Part shown: positions 8,681 to 16,697 of the stretch, in pieces
How the letters are laid out: every line of letters begins with the position of its first letter
Position numbering within the stretch: the stretch's first letter is position 1
Source: Bacillus sp. IITD106
GTDB lineage: Bacteria; Bacillota; Bacilli; Bacillales; Bacillaceae_C
DNA length: 64,000 nt
NCBI RefSeq assembly: GCF_019459225.1
Contig: NZ_JAIAZY010000011.1
Span: 1 to 64,000, forward strand
Direction of reading: 5' to 3'
Made by a program: the position numbers and the translations under genes
The notes under the pieces: model-generated
Seen by the model: only the letters and a program-made list of their open reading frames with translations
The model's database searches: none
What the model was told of the DNA's origin: nothing

Positions 8681-9204
8681 ATAATTACAACTTTATCTGC
8701 CAGACGTTCAATTTCTTCTAAATAATGTGTTGTAAGTAAAACTGTAACATTTTCTTGTTTAGACATGGATAAAATGTTTTCCCATAAGGAAGTACGTACT
8801 TCTGGATCTAATCCAGTTGTAGGTTCATCCAGAAACAAAATTTTCGGCTTATGGATTAATACTAGTGCAACATCTAGTTTACGAAGCATACCGCCAGAAT
8901 AAGTTGCGGCTATTCGATCTGCTACTTGATTCATTCCAAAATTGTTTAGCAACTCAGATACACGGTTTTTTAACTCACGACCATGCATACCATATAATTC
9001 ACCTTGTAACATTAAGTTTTCACGAGCAGTTCCATCTAAGAAAACACTCGAATTTTGTGGAACACATCCAATGATCTTTCTTACACGATTCGGTTCAGTA
9101 TTTACATCGTAATCTCCAATTGTAACCACACCACTGTCCGCTTTAGTAAGTGTAGTCAATATTTTTATTGTCGTGGATTTGCCGGCTCCATTAGGTTCAT
9201 GTTT
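8647..9204 (-). pseudogene. DrrA-like ABC ATPase, 3' part of a split gene
   Basis: Reads EPNGAGKSTTIKIL (Walker A) from about 9204, then Q-loop VPQNSS, signature YSGGMLRKLDVA, Walker B ILFLDEPTTGLDPEV and switch His TTHYLEE. It is the ATPase of a two-gene export ABC transporter of the DrrA type. The 3' end is cut at 8680 by the IS1380-type element, which supplies the last residues. The 5' end is cut at the GPNGA codons by the large transposon; the missing start lies at 18451-18582. No permease partner remains. Confidence 0.85.
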
Positions 9205-9343
9205 ATATAGACAATCAGCTATAATCCTTGCTAATCAAGGGTTACAAAAATTTAAAGACAATTAAACATATCTATAATCACACTTAAAACGTCATTTGAA
9301 CGGTATTTTATCGATCAGTGGCGTTTTTAAGTTGTGATACTTA

Positions 9344-9478
9344 GTGGATAAAGGAGATAATTTCATTTCTGAATTTTATCCTCCCCTTGTCCCCAAAGAG
9401 CATGATTTCTTACAGACGATTGAAACACTTGCAACAGCAAGACAGACAACATCAGAAAAACAAGAAATGGAGAAATAA
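9344..9478 (+). CDS. Small element ORF, unclear start
   Basis: An open frame reads GDNFISEFYPPLVPKEHDF...TLATARQTTSEKQEMEK and stops at 9476-9478, six bases before the next gene. AAAGGAG (9351-9356) sits before an ATT codon at 9365; the only in-frame normal start is GTG 9344. I do not know the function. The tight junction with the following gene suggests a coupled pair. Confidence 0.45.
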   Translation: MDKGDNFISEFYPPLVPKEHDFLQTIETLATARQTTSEKQEMEK

Positions 9479-9483
9479 GAGGA

Positions 9484-9915
9484 ATGGATATTAAAAGATT
9501 GGAAGTCTATCATACACCTACGGAAAAATGTACCCTTTGTCTTTGTTTGAATACAGATCAGTTCACAGCAGATTGTGACCAATATATCATTGACCGATAC
9601 AAAAACTTTACTATTAATCCTAAAAAACGATTTTATTCAAGAATAGATACGTTAATTGATGAGATTATTCGTGAAGTAAAAAAGCCACCGTTCCAATTTA
9701 GAATGCGGTTAGAGAGTCGCCACAGTATTACCAGCAGTAATATTTTGTACAAATTTCAAATTTTTGATAGAAACTCATTCAAAAGTGATACTTTATCAGA
9801 AGTGATTGTACAGGAATATTTAGAACCAGAGATTGATTTTGTGATTATTTATACTGGAATACAAGGGCGATCAAAAACAGACGACAAAGGCGGATTTTAC
9901 GGTCCCAAACCGTAA
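9484..9915 (+). CDS. Unidentified transposon protein
   Basis: 143 aa, ATG with AAGAGGA just upstream. Starts MDIKRLEVYHTPTEKCTLCLCLNTDQ, contains many Phe/Tyr/Ile beta-type stretches and ends GGFYGPKP within a strong hairpin. No motif that I can assign. Its place at the left end of the transposon, and the GC-rich hairpins after it, suggest a remnant of a larger conjugative or mobilisable element. Confidence 0.6.
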   Translation: MDIKRLEVYHTPTEKCTLCLCLNTDQFTADCDQYIIDRYKNFTINPKKRFYSRIDTLIDEIIREVKKPPFQFRMRLESRHSITSSNILYKFQIFDRNSFKSDTLSEVIVQEYLEPEIDFVIIYTGIQGRSKTDDKGGFYGPKP

Positions 9916-9974
9916 AATCTGTCTTTGTCGGGCAGGGCTTGCCCTGCCCTTACCCCCCGTTTCTAACAGGGGGG
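9882..9974. terminator. Cluster of three strong hairpins
   Basis: First: 9882-9930, arms CGACAAAG..GATTTTACGGT and ACCGTAAAATC..CTTTGTCG around CCCAA. Second: 9930-9949, GGGCAGGGC-TT-GCCCTGCCC. Third: 9953-9974, CCCCCC-10 bases-GGGGGG. The first overlaps the end of the preceding gene. No clean U-run follows the first two. They may be terminators, or folded DNA used in mobilisation. Confidence 0.55.
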
Positions 9975-10048
9975 TAGAAAAACATTAAAAAACAGAAAAA
10001 AAGAGCTCCAAACCCAGTAGGAACAACGGTTTGAAGCGGATCGTGAAA

Positions 10049-10082
10049 ATGTCAACTTTTATCGATTAGTTGACATCTTTTT
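10049..10082 (+). terminator. Rho-independent terminator
   Basis: ATGTCAACT, 10 bases, AGTTGACAT, then CTTTTT. The stretch 10083-10284 between this and the histidine kinase stop has no gene that I can support; it contains a perfect 12-base palindrome ATTCGTACGAAT at 10113-10124. Confidence 0.55.
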
Positions 10083-10284
10083 ATCTACTAAACAAATGTA
10101 TACAAATAACGCATTCGTACGAATGAAAGAGAAACAAAAAACTATCTGTATAGCTATCTGCAGTTTATATTGGTGAAACGAGATGATACAGAATTATATT
10201 AAAGGCACCCATTAATTAATCTTTTTTCAAAATTAAGCTTTAACTTAAAATGGAGCTTATCTTGTTCAGGTTTATTATAAGTTA

Positions 10285-11610
10285 TCAAGCACTAGAAGAG
10301 TGAGCTGGTATCCAACCTTTTATCAGTGCACCACCTTCTGAATGGTTATCTACAACAAGGTCACCGCCATGTCGTCTAACGATCCTTCTTGAGATAGTCA
10401 ACCCTAACCCGACCCCTCCGGTTGAACGATTTCGTGATGCTTCACCACGATATAGTGGTTCAAAAACACGATGAATCTCTTCCGAAGAGAAACCTTTCCC
10501 CGTATCTTGAACTGTAAAGACCACTCTGTTACCGTCCTTATAGCATTGGACAAAAATACTACCAGAGTGTGGTGTATGTCTGACAGCATTATCCAATAAG
10601 TTATTTATGGCACGCTCTAATAAATACGAATCCCCCATGATCATACAATCTTCCCCAAAATCTTTTGCGATAATAGAGATGTTGTTTTGCTTAGCTAGTG
10701 GATTTAGGCTATCGATCGACTTCTTTAATAAATTCGGAAGATTAACCGTGCTTTTTTTGAGTTTCATCTCCAAATATTCCGTCTTTGTAAATGTAAAAAG
10801 ATCCTCTACAAGACGGGCCAATTGTGCTGACTTTTCCTTACAAACCGCCAAATACTTTGCTTGTTTATCCGGTGAATCAGCAATTCCTTTTTCCAAACCA
10901 TCCAAATAACCTCGTAAGGCGAATAATGGTGTCCGTAAATCGTGGGCGACTGCAGCAATGATAAATCGACGTTCTTCCTCTAATTCCACTTGTTTTTGCA
11001 TGGATTCTTGGAGACTGTCTGTCATTATTTGAATTCCGCCATGAACTTCCGTAATTTCTTTGATCGGCGACTTAGGTAATTGGACGTCCAAATCCCCTTC
11101 TGCGACTCGTCGGACTGCTAGGCTCATTTTCTCAAGCGGTTTGAGAATGAACCTTCTCATGACATAACCGATGATAATAAAAGCTAACAATAATCCCGCA
11201 AATGCCGCAATCATCTGAACCACTCTTGAATTCGGCTGAAAAATCATTACTCTTCCAACTATGCGACCATCTTCCATAATTGAAAACTGTTCCGCTCGTG
11301 TAAATGAGCGGTCCTCCTCAGGGGCAAATTGAAAAATCTCTTGATTTGATTCGGTTAAAATTTCTACACCCATGTCCAATGCTTGTAACTTTCCTCTTAA
11401 ATCATCTTGCCATTTGGGGTCAGACCAGTTTTCTGTATTTGTTTCAATGAAGTGGCTCATTTTTTTAAAATCTTCTTTTTGAGCTTCATTCGTATCGAAA
11501 CTGAGTGATTTTGTTGTGAGTAAGTGGGCCGATACGTAAAATACCCATGGCAACATCAAGATTAAAAGCAAACAAAGAATAGAAAATGTACGAATGCGCA
11601 TTGATCTCAT
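10285..11610 (-). CDS. Sensor histidine kinase
   Basis: 441 aa. Two membrane segments (about 7-30 and 132-153) flank an external sensor domain of about 100 residues, followed by HAMP (150-205), the phospho-accepting His223 in VAHDLRTP, and an ATPase with N-box LLDNAVRHTP, DTGKGF and GLGLTISRRIVRRHGG. It phosphorylates the regulator encoded immediately upstream (one base between genes). The signal is unknown. It sits inside the transposon beside a divergent four-gene operon that it probably controls. Confidence 0.9.
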   Translation of the reverse strand: MRSMRIRTFSILCLLLILMLPWVFYVSAHLLTTKSLSFDTNEAQKEDFKKMSHFIETNTENWSDPKWQDDLRGKLQALDMGVEILTESNQEIFQFAPEEDRSFTRAEQFSIMEDGRIVGRVMIFQPNSRVVQMIAAFAGLLLAFIIIGYVMRRFILKPLEKMSLAVRRVAEGDLDVQLPKSPIKEITEVHGGIQIMTDSLQESMQKQVELEEERRFIIAAVAHDLRTPLFALRGYLDGLEKGIADSPDKQAKYLAVCKEKSAQLARLVEDLFTFTKTEYLEMKLKKSTVNLPNLLKKSIDSLNPLAKQNNISIIAKDFGEDCMIMGDSYLLERAINNLLDNAVRHTPHSGSIFVQCYKDGNRVVFTVQDTGKGFSSEEIHRVFEPLYRGEASRNRSTGGVGLGLTISRRIVRRHGGDLVVDNHSEGGALIKGWIPAHSSSA

Positions 11611-11611
11611 T

Positions 11612-12298
11612 TTATTCTCCTTTAAAACGGTAGCCTATACCCCAGACATTGACTATATATTTTGGTTTGTTTGGATCGGGCTCAACTTTCTCACGTAGGC
11701 GGCTTATATGGACGCGGACAGTATGTTTATCGCCAATTCCATTCCAAAATTTCCCGAGTAATTGATCATATGTAAAAACAATTTGCGGATTCTCGGCAAA
11801 CAGTCGCAATAATTCATATTCTTTTGGTGTAAGTGAGATGTATTTACGCTCTACAAATACTTCTCTTGTGGATAAATCCAAAGTGAGGCCATCGTAATCC
11901 AAGATCCTCCTGCTAAATCCCTTCTGGGAACCAGAGCGTCGCAATACAGCCTTCACTCGGGCAACAATCTCACCCGGAGATGCGGTTTTAACTATATAAT
12001 CATCCCCTCCAAGTGCTAGCCCACGAATTTTATCTACATCATCACTGAGGGCGCTCAAGAAGAGGATTGGAATGTTACTTTCCTCCCGTACCTGCCGACA
12101 GAACTCGAAACCATTTTGTCCCGGCATCATGATATCAAGAATAATGCAATCAATTGTAACCTGCTTGAGTACGGACAGTGCTTGATCGGCGTCATAAGCT
12201 GTTTTTACATAGAAACCGTCATTTTCCAAGAAGTCTCTTAATAGTTCAACAATGCTTTTATCATCATCTACAACCATAATTGTCTGTTTTTCCTTCAC
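11612..12298 (-). CDS. OmpR/PhoB-type response regulator
   Basis: Receiver domain with phospho-Asp in IILDIMMPG (Asp55 from the chosen start), Lys in YIVKTASPGE, and a C-terminal winged helix (LTPKEYELLRLF ... VRVHISRLREKV). The frame opens at 12346, but the GTG at 12298 has AAAGGAAGG at good spacing and begins as the family does (VKEKQTIMVVDDD), so I use it. Its likely target is the divergent promoter at 12400-12440, which carries helically phased direct repeats. Confidence 0.9.
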   Translation of the reverse strand: MKEKQTIMVVDDDKSIVELLRDFLENDGFYVKTAYDADQALSVLKQVTIDCIILDIMMPGQNGFEFCRQVREESNIPILFLSALSDDVDKIRGLALGGDDYIVKTASPGEIVARVKAVLRRSGSQKGFSRRILDYDGLTLDLSTREVFVERKYISLTPKEYELLRLFAENPQIVFTYDQLLGKFWNGIGDKHTVRVHISRLREKVEPDPNKPKYIVNVWGIGYRFKGE

Positions 12299-12399
12299 AA
12301 AATCGTACCTTCCTTTCGATGCTAGTTTAAGAAACGAACCTTCCATCGAAATCTACTTTCAGTATATCACTCTTTCAACCATGAGTTAAATCACTTATT

Positions 12400-12440
12400 T
12401 TGTGATGGATTGTGATTGTTTTGTGACTTTTTTGTACAAT
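12400..12440 (+). promoter_or_regulatory. Response-regulator-type promoter with three phased TGTGA repeats
   Basis: TGTGA occurs at 12401, 12411 and 12422, each in a TTTTGTGA/ATTGTGAT-like context, spaced 10 and 11 bases. TACAAT at 12435-12440 is a good -10 and there is no consensus -35. Direct repeats at one-turn spacing replacing the -35 is the pattern for activation by OmpR-family regulators. It would drive the genes from 12547 on. Confidence 0.6.
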
Positions 12441-12546
12441 CATTTGAGACATTTAAAGGTTATTCTTTAATTGTGAAGTTGATAGGCGAATGATCACTTT
12501 AAATAAGTATTTCGTCTTAATTTACAATTCGAAGGGAGGTAAACAT

Positions 12547-12756
12547 ATGGGTTTCGAAACATTCTTTCCATTCGGTGCTTTGTTTTGCCTTACACTTTTC
12601 TGCTTTATGGCGATTCGAATCTTTGAAATTCGCTATCGCTATAAAGATTCCAATCACAAAGACAGGGACATAACCATGATTCTTGAAAATCGGTTAGTCA
12701 AGGGAGAACTGAATGAAGCTGAGTATCAAAAGTTGAAAAAGCTTCTTACAAAATAA
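12547..12756 (+). CDS. Small membrane protein with SHOCT tail
   Basis: 69 aa from the ATG at 12547 (GGGAGG upstream; the longer frame from 12490 has none). One membrane helix (FPFGALFCLTLFCFMAIRIF), then a SHOCT motif (LENRLVKGELNEAEYQKLKKLL), a short C-terminal oligomerisation module. First gene of the operon facing the two-component system. Function is unknown; it could stabilise or anchor a membrane complex. Confidence 0.8.
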   Translation: MGFETFFPFGALFCLTLFCFMAIRIFEIRYRYKDSNHKDRDITMILENRLVKGELNEAEYQKLKKLLTK

Positions 12757-12836
12757 AAGAACGCTTCTTGTGGCAAGGGTTCAAAATAATTGCCAGAAAG
12801 TTTGATTAAATTTTTTTAAAAATGGAGGTCATATGT

Positions 12837-13847
12837 ATGAATGTTCAAATTGTGTTATTTGATGGATTTGATTTATTGGATGTAATTGCTCCTTATGAAG
12901 TATTTATTGCAGCTGGAATGTACTCAAAAGAGGATATAATCGTTAAACTCGTTTCCGCTGAAGGAGAACGAATGGTGACAAGTGGGGTGAATCAATTACA
13001 ACTCCAAGCAAGCGGCAAAATCGATTTGTCCTCTAAAGGAATCATTCTTGTTCCAGGGGCATCTGGTTCTGTTCATGATAATGGTCCAGATTCCATTCCA
13101 GTTAAATTAAAAAAAGCCGCTGAAACCGAGTTAAATAATCTACTACGAGAAGCAATGAAGAAAGCTGATATTTTACTTTCCACAGTTTGTGGCGGTTCTC
13201 TCATTTTAGCAATGGATGGTTTATTAGAAGGCCGCCATGCAGTAACGCATCATATGGGAATGGGTCTTTTGAGTGCTACTAACGCTATTCCAGTTAATGC
13301 CCGTATCGTAGATGATGGCAATCTTGTTACTGGTGGTGGCGTTACTTCAGGGCTTGATGTTGCGCTTTATTTAGTTGAGCGAGAGTTAGGCCCCCGTATA
13401 GCACATGCTGTGGAACAATTATTTGAGTACGAGCGCAGGGGTACAGTTTGGAAAGCTGAAGGAAATGCACCTAAAGAAAGTAATCATGAAAATCCAATGG
13501 AAACGGCAAGTTCTAGCTCCTCTAATCAAACTGATACTGATAAGAACTTTAATTTCCAAGGAAAATGGGATACTACGATTTCCACTCCTATTGGCGATCT
13601 TTCTGTTTTATTAGATTTATATTATGAAGATGGTCGTATAGTGGGAACTGTTAAGCAAGGAGATGATATTACTACGCTGGACAACGCTGTACTGGAAGGG
13701 AATCAATTAAAATGGTCCATGAAAGTGACGAAGCCTATGCGTCTTACATTAAAATTTATTGTTTCTGTAGATGGAAACAATATGTATGGTGAAGCAAAGG
13801 CAGGTATGCTTCCATCATCCAAATTAAAGGGACATCGTATTTCCTAA
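12837..13847 (+). CDS. DJ-1/PfpI-family protein fused to a C-terminal beta-rich domain
   Basis: 336 aa from the ATG at 12837 (TGGAGG nine bases upstream). Residues 1-200 are a DJ-1/PfpI glutamine-amidotransferase-like domain with the nucleophile Cys in LLSTVCGGSLILA and AVTHHMG further on. A Ser/Asn-rich linker (about 215-235) leads to a region of about 100 residues rich in beta strands (GKWDTTISTPIGDLSVLLDLYYEDGR...). I recognise the N-terminal domain but not the C-terminal one with certainty. The fusion is unusual. The neighbours are membrane proteins, so a stress or solvent response is possible. Confidence 0.85.
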   Translation: MNVQIVLFDGFDLLDVIAPYEVFIAAGMYSKEDIIVKLVSAEGERMVTSGVNQLQLQASGKIDLSSKGIILVPGASGSVHDNGPDSIPVKLKKAAETELNNLLREAMKKADILLSTVCGGSLILAMDGLLEGRHAVTHHMGMGLLSATNAIPVNARIVDDGNLVTGGGVTSGLDVALYLVERELGPRIAHAVEQLFEYERRGTVWKAEGNAPKESNHENPMETASSSSSNQTDTDKNFNFQGKWDTTISTPIGDLSVLLDLYYEDGRIVGTVKQGDDITTLDNAVLEGNQLKWSMKVTKPMRLTLKFIVSVDGNNMYGEAKAGMLPSSKLKGHRIS

Positions 13848-13863
13848 GGATGGAGTTGTAGTT

Positions 13864-14298
13864 ATGTATTCATTTATTGTATTTGCTCACGTATTAGGTG
13901 CTTTATTGCTTGGTAGTTTTCTAGCTTTCCCATTTACGTTTAAATCTCTTTTGTCACGATCAGGTAGTGAATTGAAAATAGCTGTTAAAACATTAGTAGA
14001 CTTTACCCGCTTTGCCCATTATGCATTAATTTTGTTAATCATTACAGGAGGATGGATGGCAATAGGATATGCCACTTATCCTTCTTTGTTATGGGTGGTG
14101 CTATCATTAATCCTGTTTATGCTGATTGGTGCCTTGATAGGTATGATACAAAATAAGTTGAAACGAGTTATTGTTTCTGAGGATCCTGACAATGCGTTAC
14201 AACGAAATAAAGCCAAACTTAATACACTCGGTTGGTTTACATTTGTACTTATTTTTACCGTTGTATTCGTTATGACAAATCGCGGTTTATTTACCTAA
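13864..14298 (+). CDS. DUF2269-like membrane protein
   Basis: 144 aa with four predicted membrane helices (about 2-24, 50-72, 77-98, 121-141). The N-terminal His in FAHVLGALLLGSF and the FARFAHYALI-type second helix resemble DUF2269 proteins, thought to be haem- or redox-associated membrane proteins. Starts 16 bases after the DJ-1 gene with GGATGGAG upstream, so it is in the same operon. Substrate is unknown. Confidence 0.75.
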   Translation: MYSFIVFAHVLGALLLGSFLAFPFTFKSLLSRSGSELKIAVKTLVDFTRFAHYALILLIITGGWMAIGYATYPSLLWVVLSLILFMLIGALIGMIQNKLKRVIVSEDPDNALQRNKAKLNTLGWFTFVLIFTVVFVMTNRGLFT

Positions 14299-14325
14299 AT
14301 ATTAAAAGAAAGGATAACGATAAAA

Positions 14326-14940
14326 ATGAAAAAGAACATTTGGATCATTTTTTTAATCGTATCGTTCATGTGGGTCATGCATACATTTTCAAAAAATTTC
14401 ATGATCGATCCCACTTTTCAGAACTTTCTTGCTAGAAAAGATGAAGTTCTAAATAACGAATCATTATGGATACTAATGATCAGATTACATATAATTTTTG
14501 CTATTATCTCACTAATCACTGGCCCCTTGGGTGTGATCAAGAAATTACGAATTAAATCGATCCAATTTCATCGCTGGAATGGTCGAGTCTATGTACTGTC
14601 TATTTTGTTAAACTTTATCCCTGGTGTTTACGTTTCTTTTTTTGCAACAGGAGGATGGTTGAGCACCATTGGATTTCTCGTTTTAAATACACTATGGTTT
14701 GGTACAACCATTCTAGGCTATATCAATATAAGAAGAAAAAACGTGATAAAACATAGTGCATGGATGTTAAGAAGCTTCGTTCTTACCTTTGCAAATATGT
14801 TCATCTACATCATTGTGGCCATTTCACACAATGCCTTGCAATTTTCGTATGGTACTTCATACACAATTGCTGTATGGTTATGCTGGGTGATTAGTTTATC
14901 GATTGCAGAAATCATGATACGAAAAAAAGTGTTTATATAA
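14326..14940 (+). CDS. DUF2306-like membrane protein
   Basis: 204 aa with about five membrane helices and conserved His in RLHIIFAIISLITGPLG, FHRWNGRVYVLS and KHSAWMLRSF. These His-in-helix motifs match DUF2306 proteins, which I regard as likely haem-binding. GAAAGGAT precedes the ATG. It follows the DUF2269-like gene by 27 bases and is the last gene of the operon opposite the two-component system. Confidence 0.75.
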   Translation: MKKNIWIIFLIVSFMWVMHTFSKNFMIDPTFQNFLARKDEVLNNESLWILMIRLHIIFAIISLITGPLGVIKKLRIKSIQFHRWNGRVYVLSILLNFIPGVYVSFFATGGWLSTIGFLVLNTLWFGTTILGYINIRRKNVIKHSAWMLRSFVLTFANMFIYIIVAISHNALQFSYGTSYTIAVWLCWVISLSIAEIMIRKKVFI

Positions 14941-15099
14941 TTGGTTATTAATATGAATATGGTCTTTGAAGAAATCTGTGATTAATTTTTCCACACGATA
15001 ATTCCAATGCTCAACTTAAGAAAAATATAGAATAAATGTTCCCCACATATGATTAACCTGTCAAACTTTGAGATTCTTGAGATGAAAGAGAGTAAATAT

Positions 15100-15358
15100 A
15101 ATTACAGATTCTTAATAAAATCAAATATTTCACCACTTTTGGAACTGGCGGGTATTCTAGTGTTGCTGGTTTACCACCAATTGCAAGATCATTTTCAGAG
15201 ATATGGGCTTTTTCATATGCAGTTCAACCCTATCCTACACAATTTTAGTAGACGTTATTCAGCATGTATTTTCGGTTGTTGTCACTTTAGTTTTCATAGC
15301 TTCACTACCAATCGTTTATAAAAGAGAACTTTTAGTTAAAAATAGCGGAGGACAATAA
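15100..15358 (+). pseudogene. Decayed membrane-protein gene end
   Basis: The plus strand holds pieces of one coding stretch in different frames. One frame reads TGGYSSVAGLPPIARSFSEIWAFSY and stops. Another, ending at 15358, reads SVVVTLVFIASLPIVYKRELLVKNSGGQ, a hydrophobic helix with a charged tail like the C-terminus of a transporter. No start and several breaks. The parent family is not identified. Confidence 0.45.
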
Positions 15359-15457
15359 GCGACTATGTTAATAAACAATTCCTGTTATATGGTTATACAA
15401 AAAAAGATACTGCCACACAATTTAAAAAAACGTTATCTGGCAGTGCTCTTTCCAGAC

Positions 15458-15488
15458 GACGGTTTAAATAGCAACCGTCTTTCTTTTT
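15458..15488 (+). terminator. Rho-independent terminator
   Basis: GACGGTT, eight bases, AACCGTC, then TTTCTTTTT. An additional weaker pair ACTGCCA/TGGCAGT lies just upstream (15409-15444). It closes the operon region. Confidence 0.7.
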
Positions 15489-15684
15489 ATACAGATTTTA
15501 TAGATGGTACAAGGTTGATTTTTAAAAGAGAATGACGGCTCCTAGACGGTAGTCGTCAAGGAATATATTGAATGTTTGTTTTCTGATACCCTATTAAAAA
15601 AACTAAAAAGATTATCCGCCTACCCTAGATAAAAATGCTTATAAATGTAGTTTTTTAGATCATATGAGACGAACTATTGAAACG

Positions 15685-15720
15685 CATAAACAGACTGTGC
15701 AAACTGTTTATGTGTTTTTT
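15685..15720 (+). terminator. Rho-independent terminator
   Basis: CATAAACAG, ten bases, CTGTTTATG, then TGTTTTTT. The gene it served is not recognisable; 15489-15684 has no supportable gene. Confidence 0.65.
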
Positions 15721-15754
15721 GTTTATAAAAAAAGATTTATATAGTTTTTTACCA

Positions 15755-15948
15755 AAAATGCAACAAACCGCCTATTTGAATCGGGACTTAATACAAAGGG
15801 AGAAATGAAACAAGGTTTTCATAAATCAATATGGTATAAATCCAACAAGCGTTTCAATGGGATCTTGTATCACCTATAATTTTTTAAAGTTTTTTCAAAA
15901 AGATGCAACAAATCTCTCTTTTCAATCGGGACTTAATATAAAGGGGGA
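15755..15948 (+). repeat. Tandem copies of an ECF-type promoter and leader
   Basis: Two diverged copies about 145 bases apart. Each has ATGCAACAAA (15758 and 15903), then TCGGGACTTAATA (15781 and 15926), then AAAGGGAG or AAAGGGGG before an ATG. The spacing between the two boxes is the same in both copies. The box order and GC-rich upstream element resemble ECF sigma promoters rather than TTGACA/TATAAT. The reading frames behind them are short (24 and 10 codons) and look decayed. Confidence 0.5.
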
Positions 15949-15964
15949 ATTAATCATGTTATAT

Positions 15965-16409
15965 TTATCATTTGTTTTTACTTATTAACGTCGTTTCCAT
16001 GAACTTTTTTAGAAATAACAAAAAAAGCAATAAAAGAGTTGGCATTTTATGAAATGACTTGTTGAAGGATATGAAGGGAGAATATTGTTCCTTGACAAAG
16101 AAAGCATGGAAGATAACGCCATGCAGCATATGGACAACCCATCAGATACGTTCTACGAATGACGAGCTACTTGATTCATGCGCCATGACTTTCCCTTGAA
16201 ATGAGCGATGCCTCTTGAATCTCATGCCATGGTGATAAATGGCTGGCGAAGACTCATTCGTGTGAATCATGATACTCCCCTATAGTCATCACTCGAGCGT
16301 TCAAAGCGTCGCAAGTGATGAATAGGGCTGGAAGTTACTTGCAGGGGTGAAATTCCCGTGGAGCTGTACCAACAGCCGTCTGATGGATCATGGAAAGGAA
16401 GTGAAACAA
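15965..16409 (+). other. Long non-coding stretch before the recombinase region
   Basis: No ORF of note. The sequence is GC-richer than its surroundings and contains several local complementary pairs, for example GGCTGG..CCAGCC-like segments around 16231-16390 and a GGGGTGAAATTCCCGTGGAGCTGT stretch near 16345. It could be a structured leader of the small gene at 16410 or an element-end region. I cannot assign a class. Confidence 0.3.
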
Positions 16410-16643
16410 ATGAACAGGATAAAAAGAAAACAGGCGCATGCCCGTCCTTCCCTTGTAGACATTCGCCACGTTTATATCGACCCGACCTTACCACCAGATA
16501 AACGATGGAAAAAGTATTTCCATGACATTCAGAATCCAACTCATTTTCTATGTGGTCCGGTAACGGTACAAATTTGTTTTACAACAAACGGAAAAGACTT
16601 GGCACATCATATCACCCATTATTTTTCCCACTATAATCGCTGA
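16410..16643 (+). CDS. Small transposon protein upstream of the recombinase
   Basis: 77 aa, ATG with AAAGGAAG upstream. Basic N-terminus (MNRIKRKQAHARP), then DPTLPPDKRWKKYFHDIQNP and VTVQICFTTNGKDLAHHITHYFSH. The last part, with a beta strand and a short helix, resembles the small TnpW-type proteins that precede serine recombinases in Tn4451-like elements. That resemblance is weak. Function is unknown. Confidence 0.55.
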   Translation: MNRIKRKQAHARPSLVDIRHVYIDPTLPPDKRWKKYFHDIQNPTHFLCGPVTVQICFTTNGKDLAHHITHYFSHYNR

Positions 16644-16697
16644 AGAAAACACTTGTTCATGATACAATAAAGACGTGATTATAGAGATTGGAGGAAC

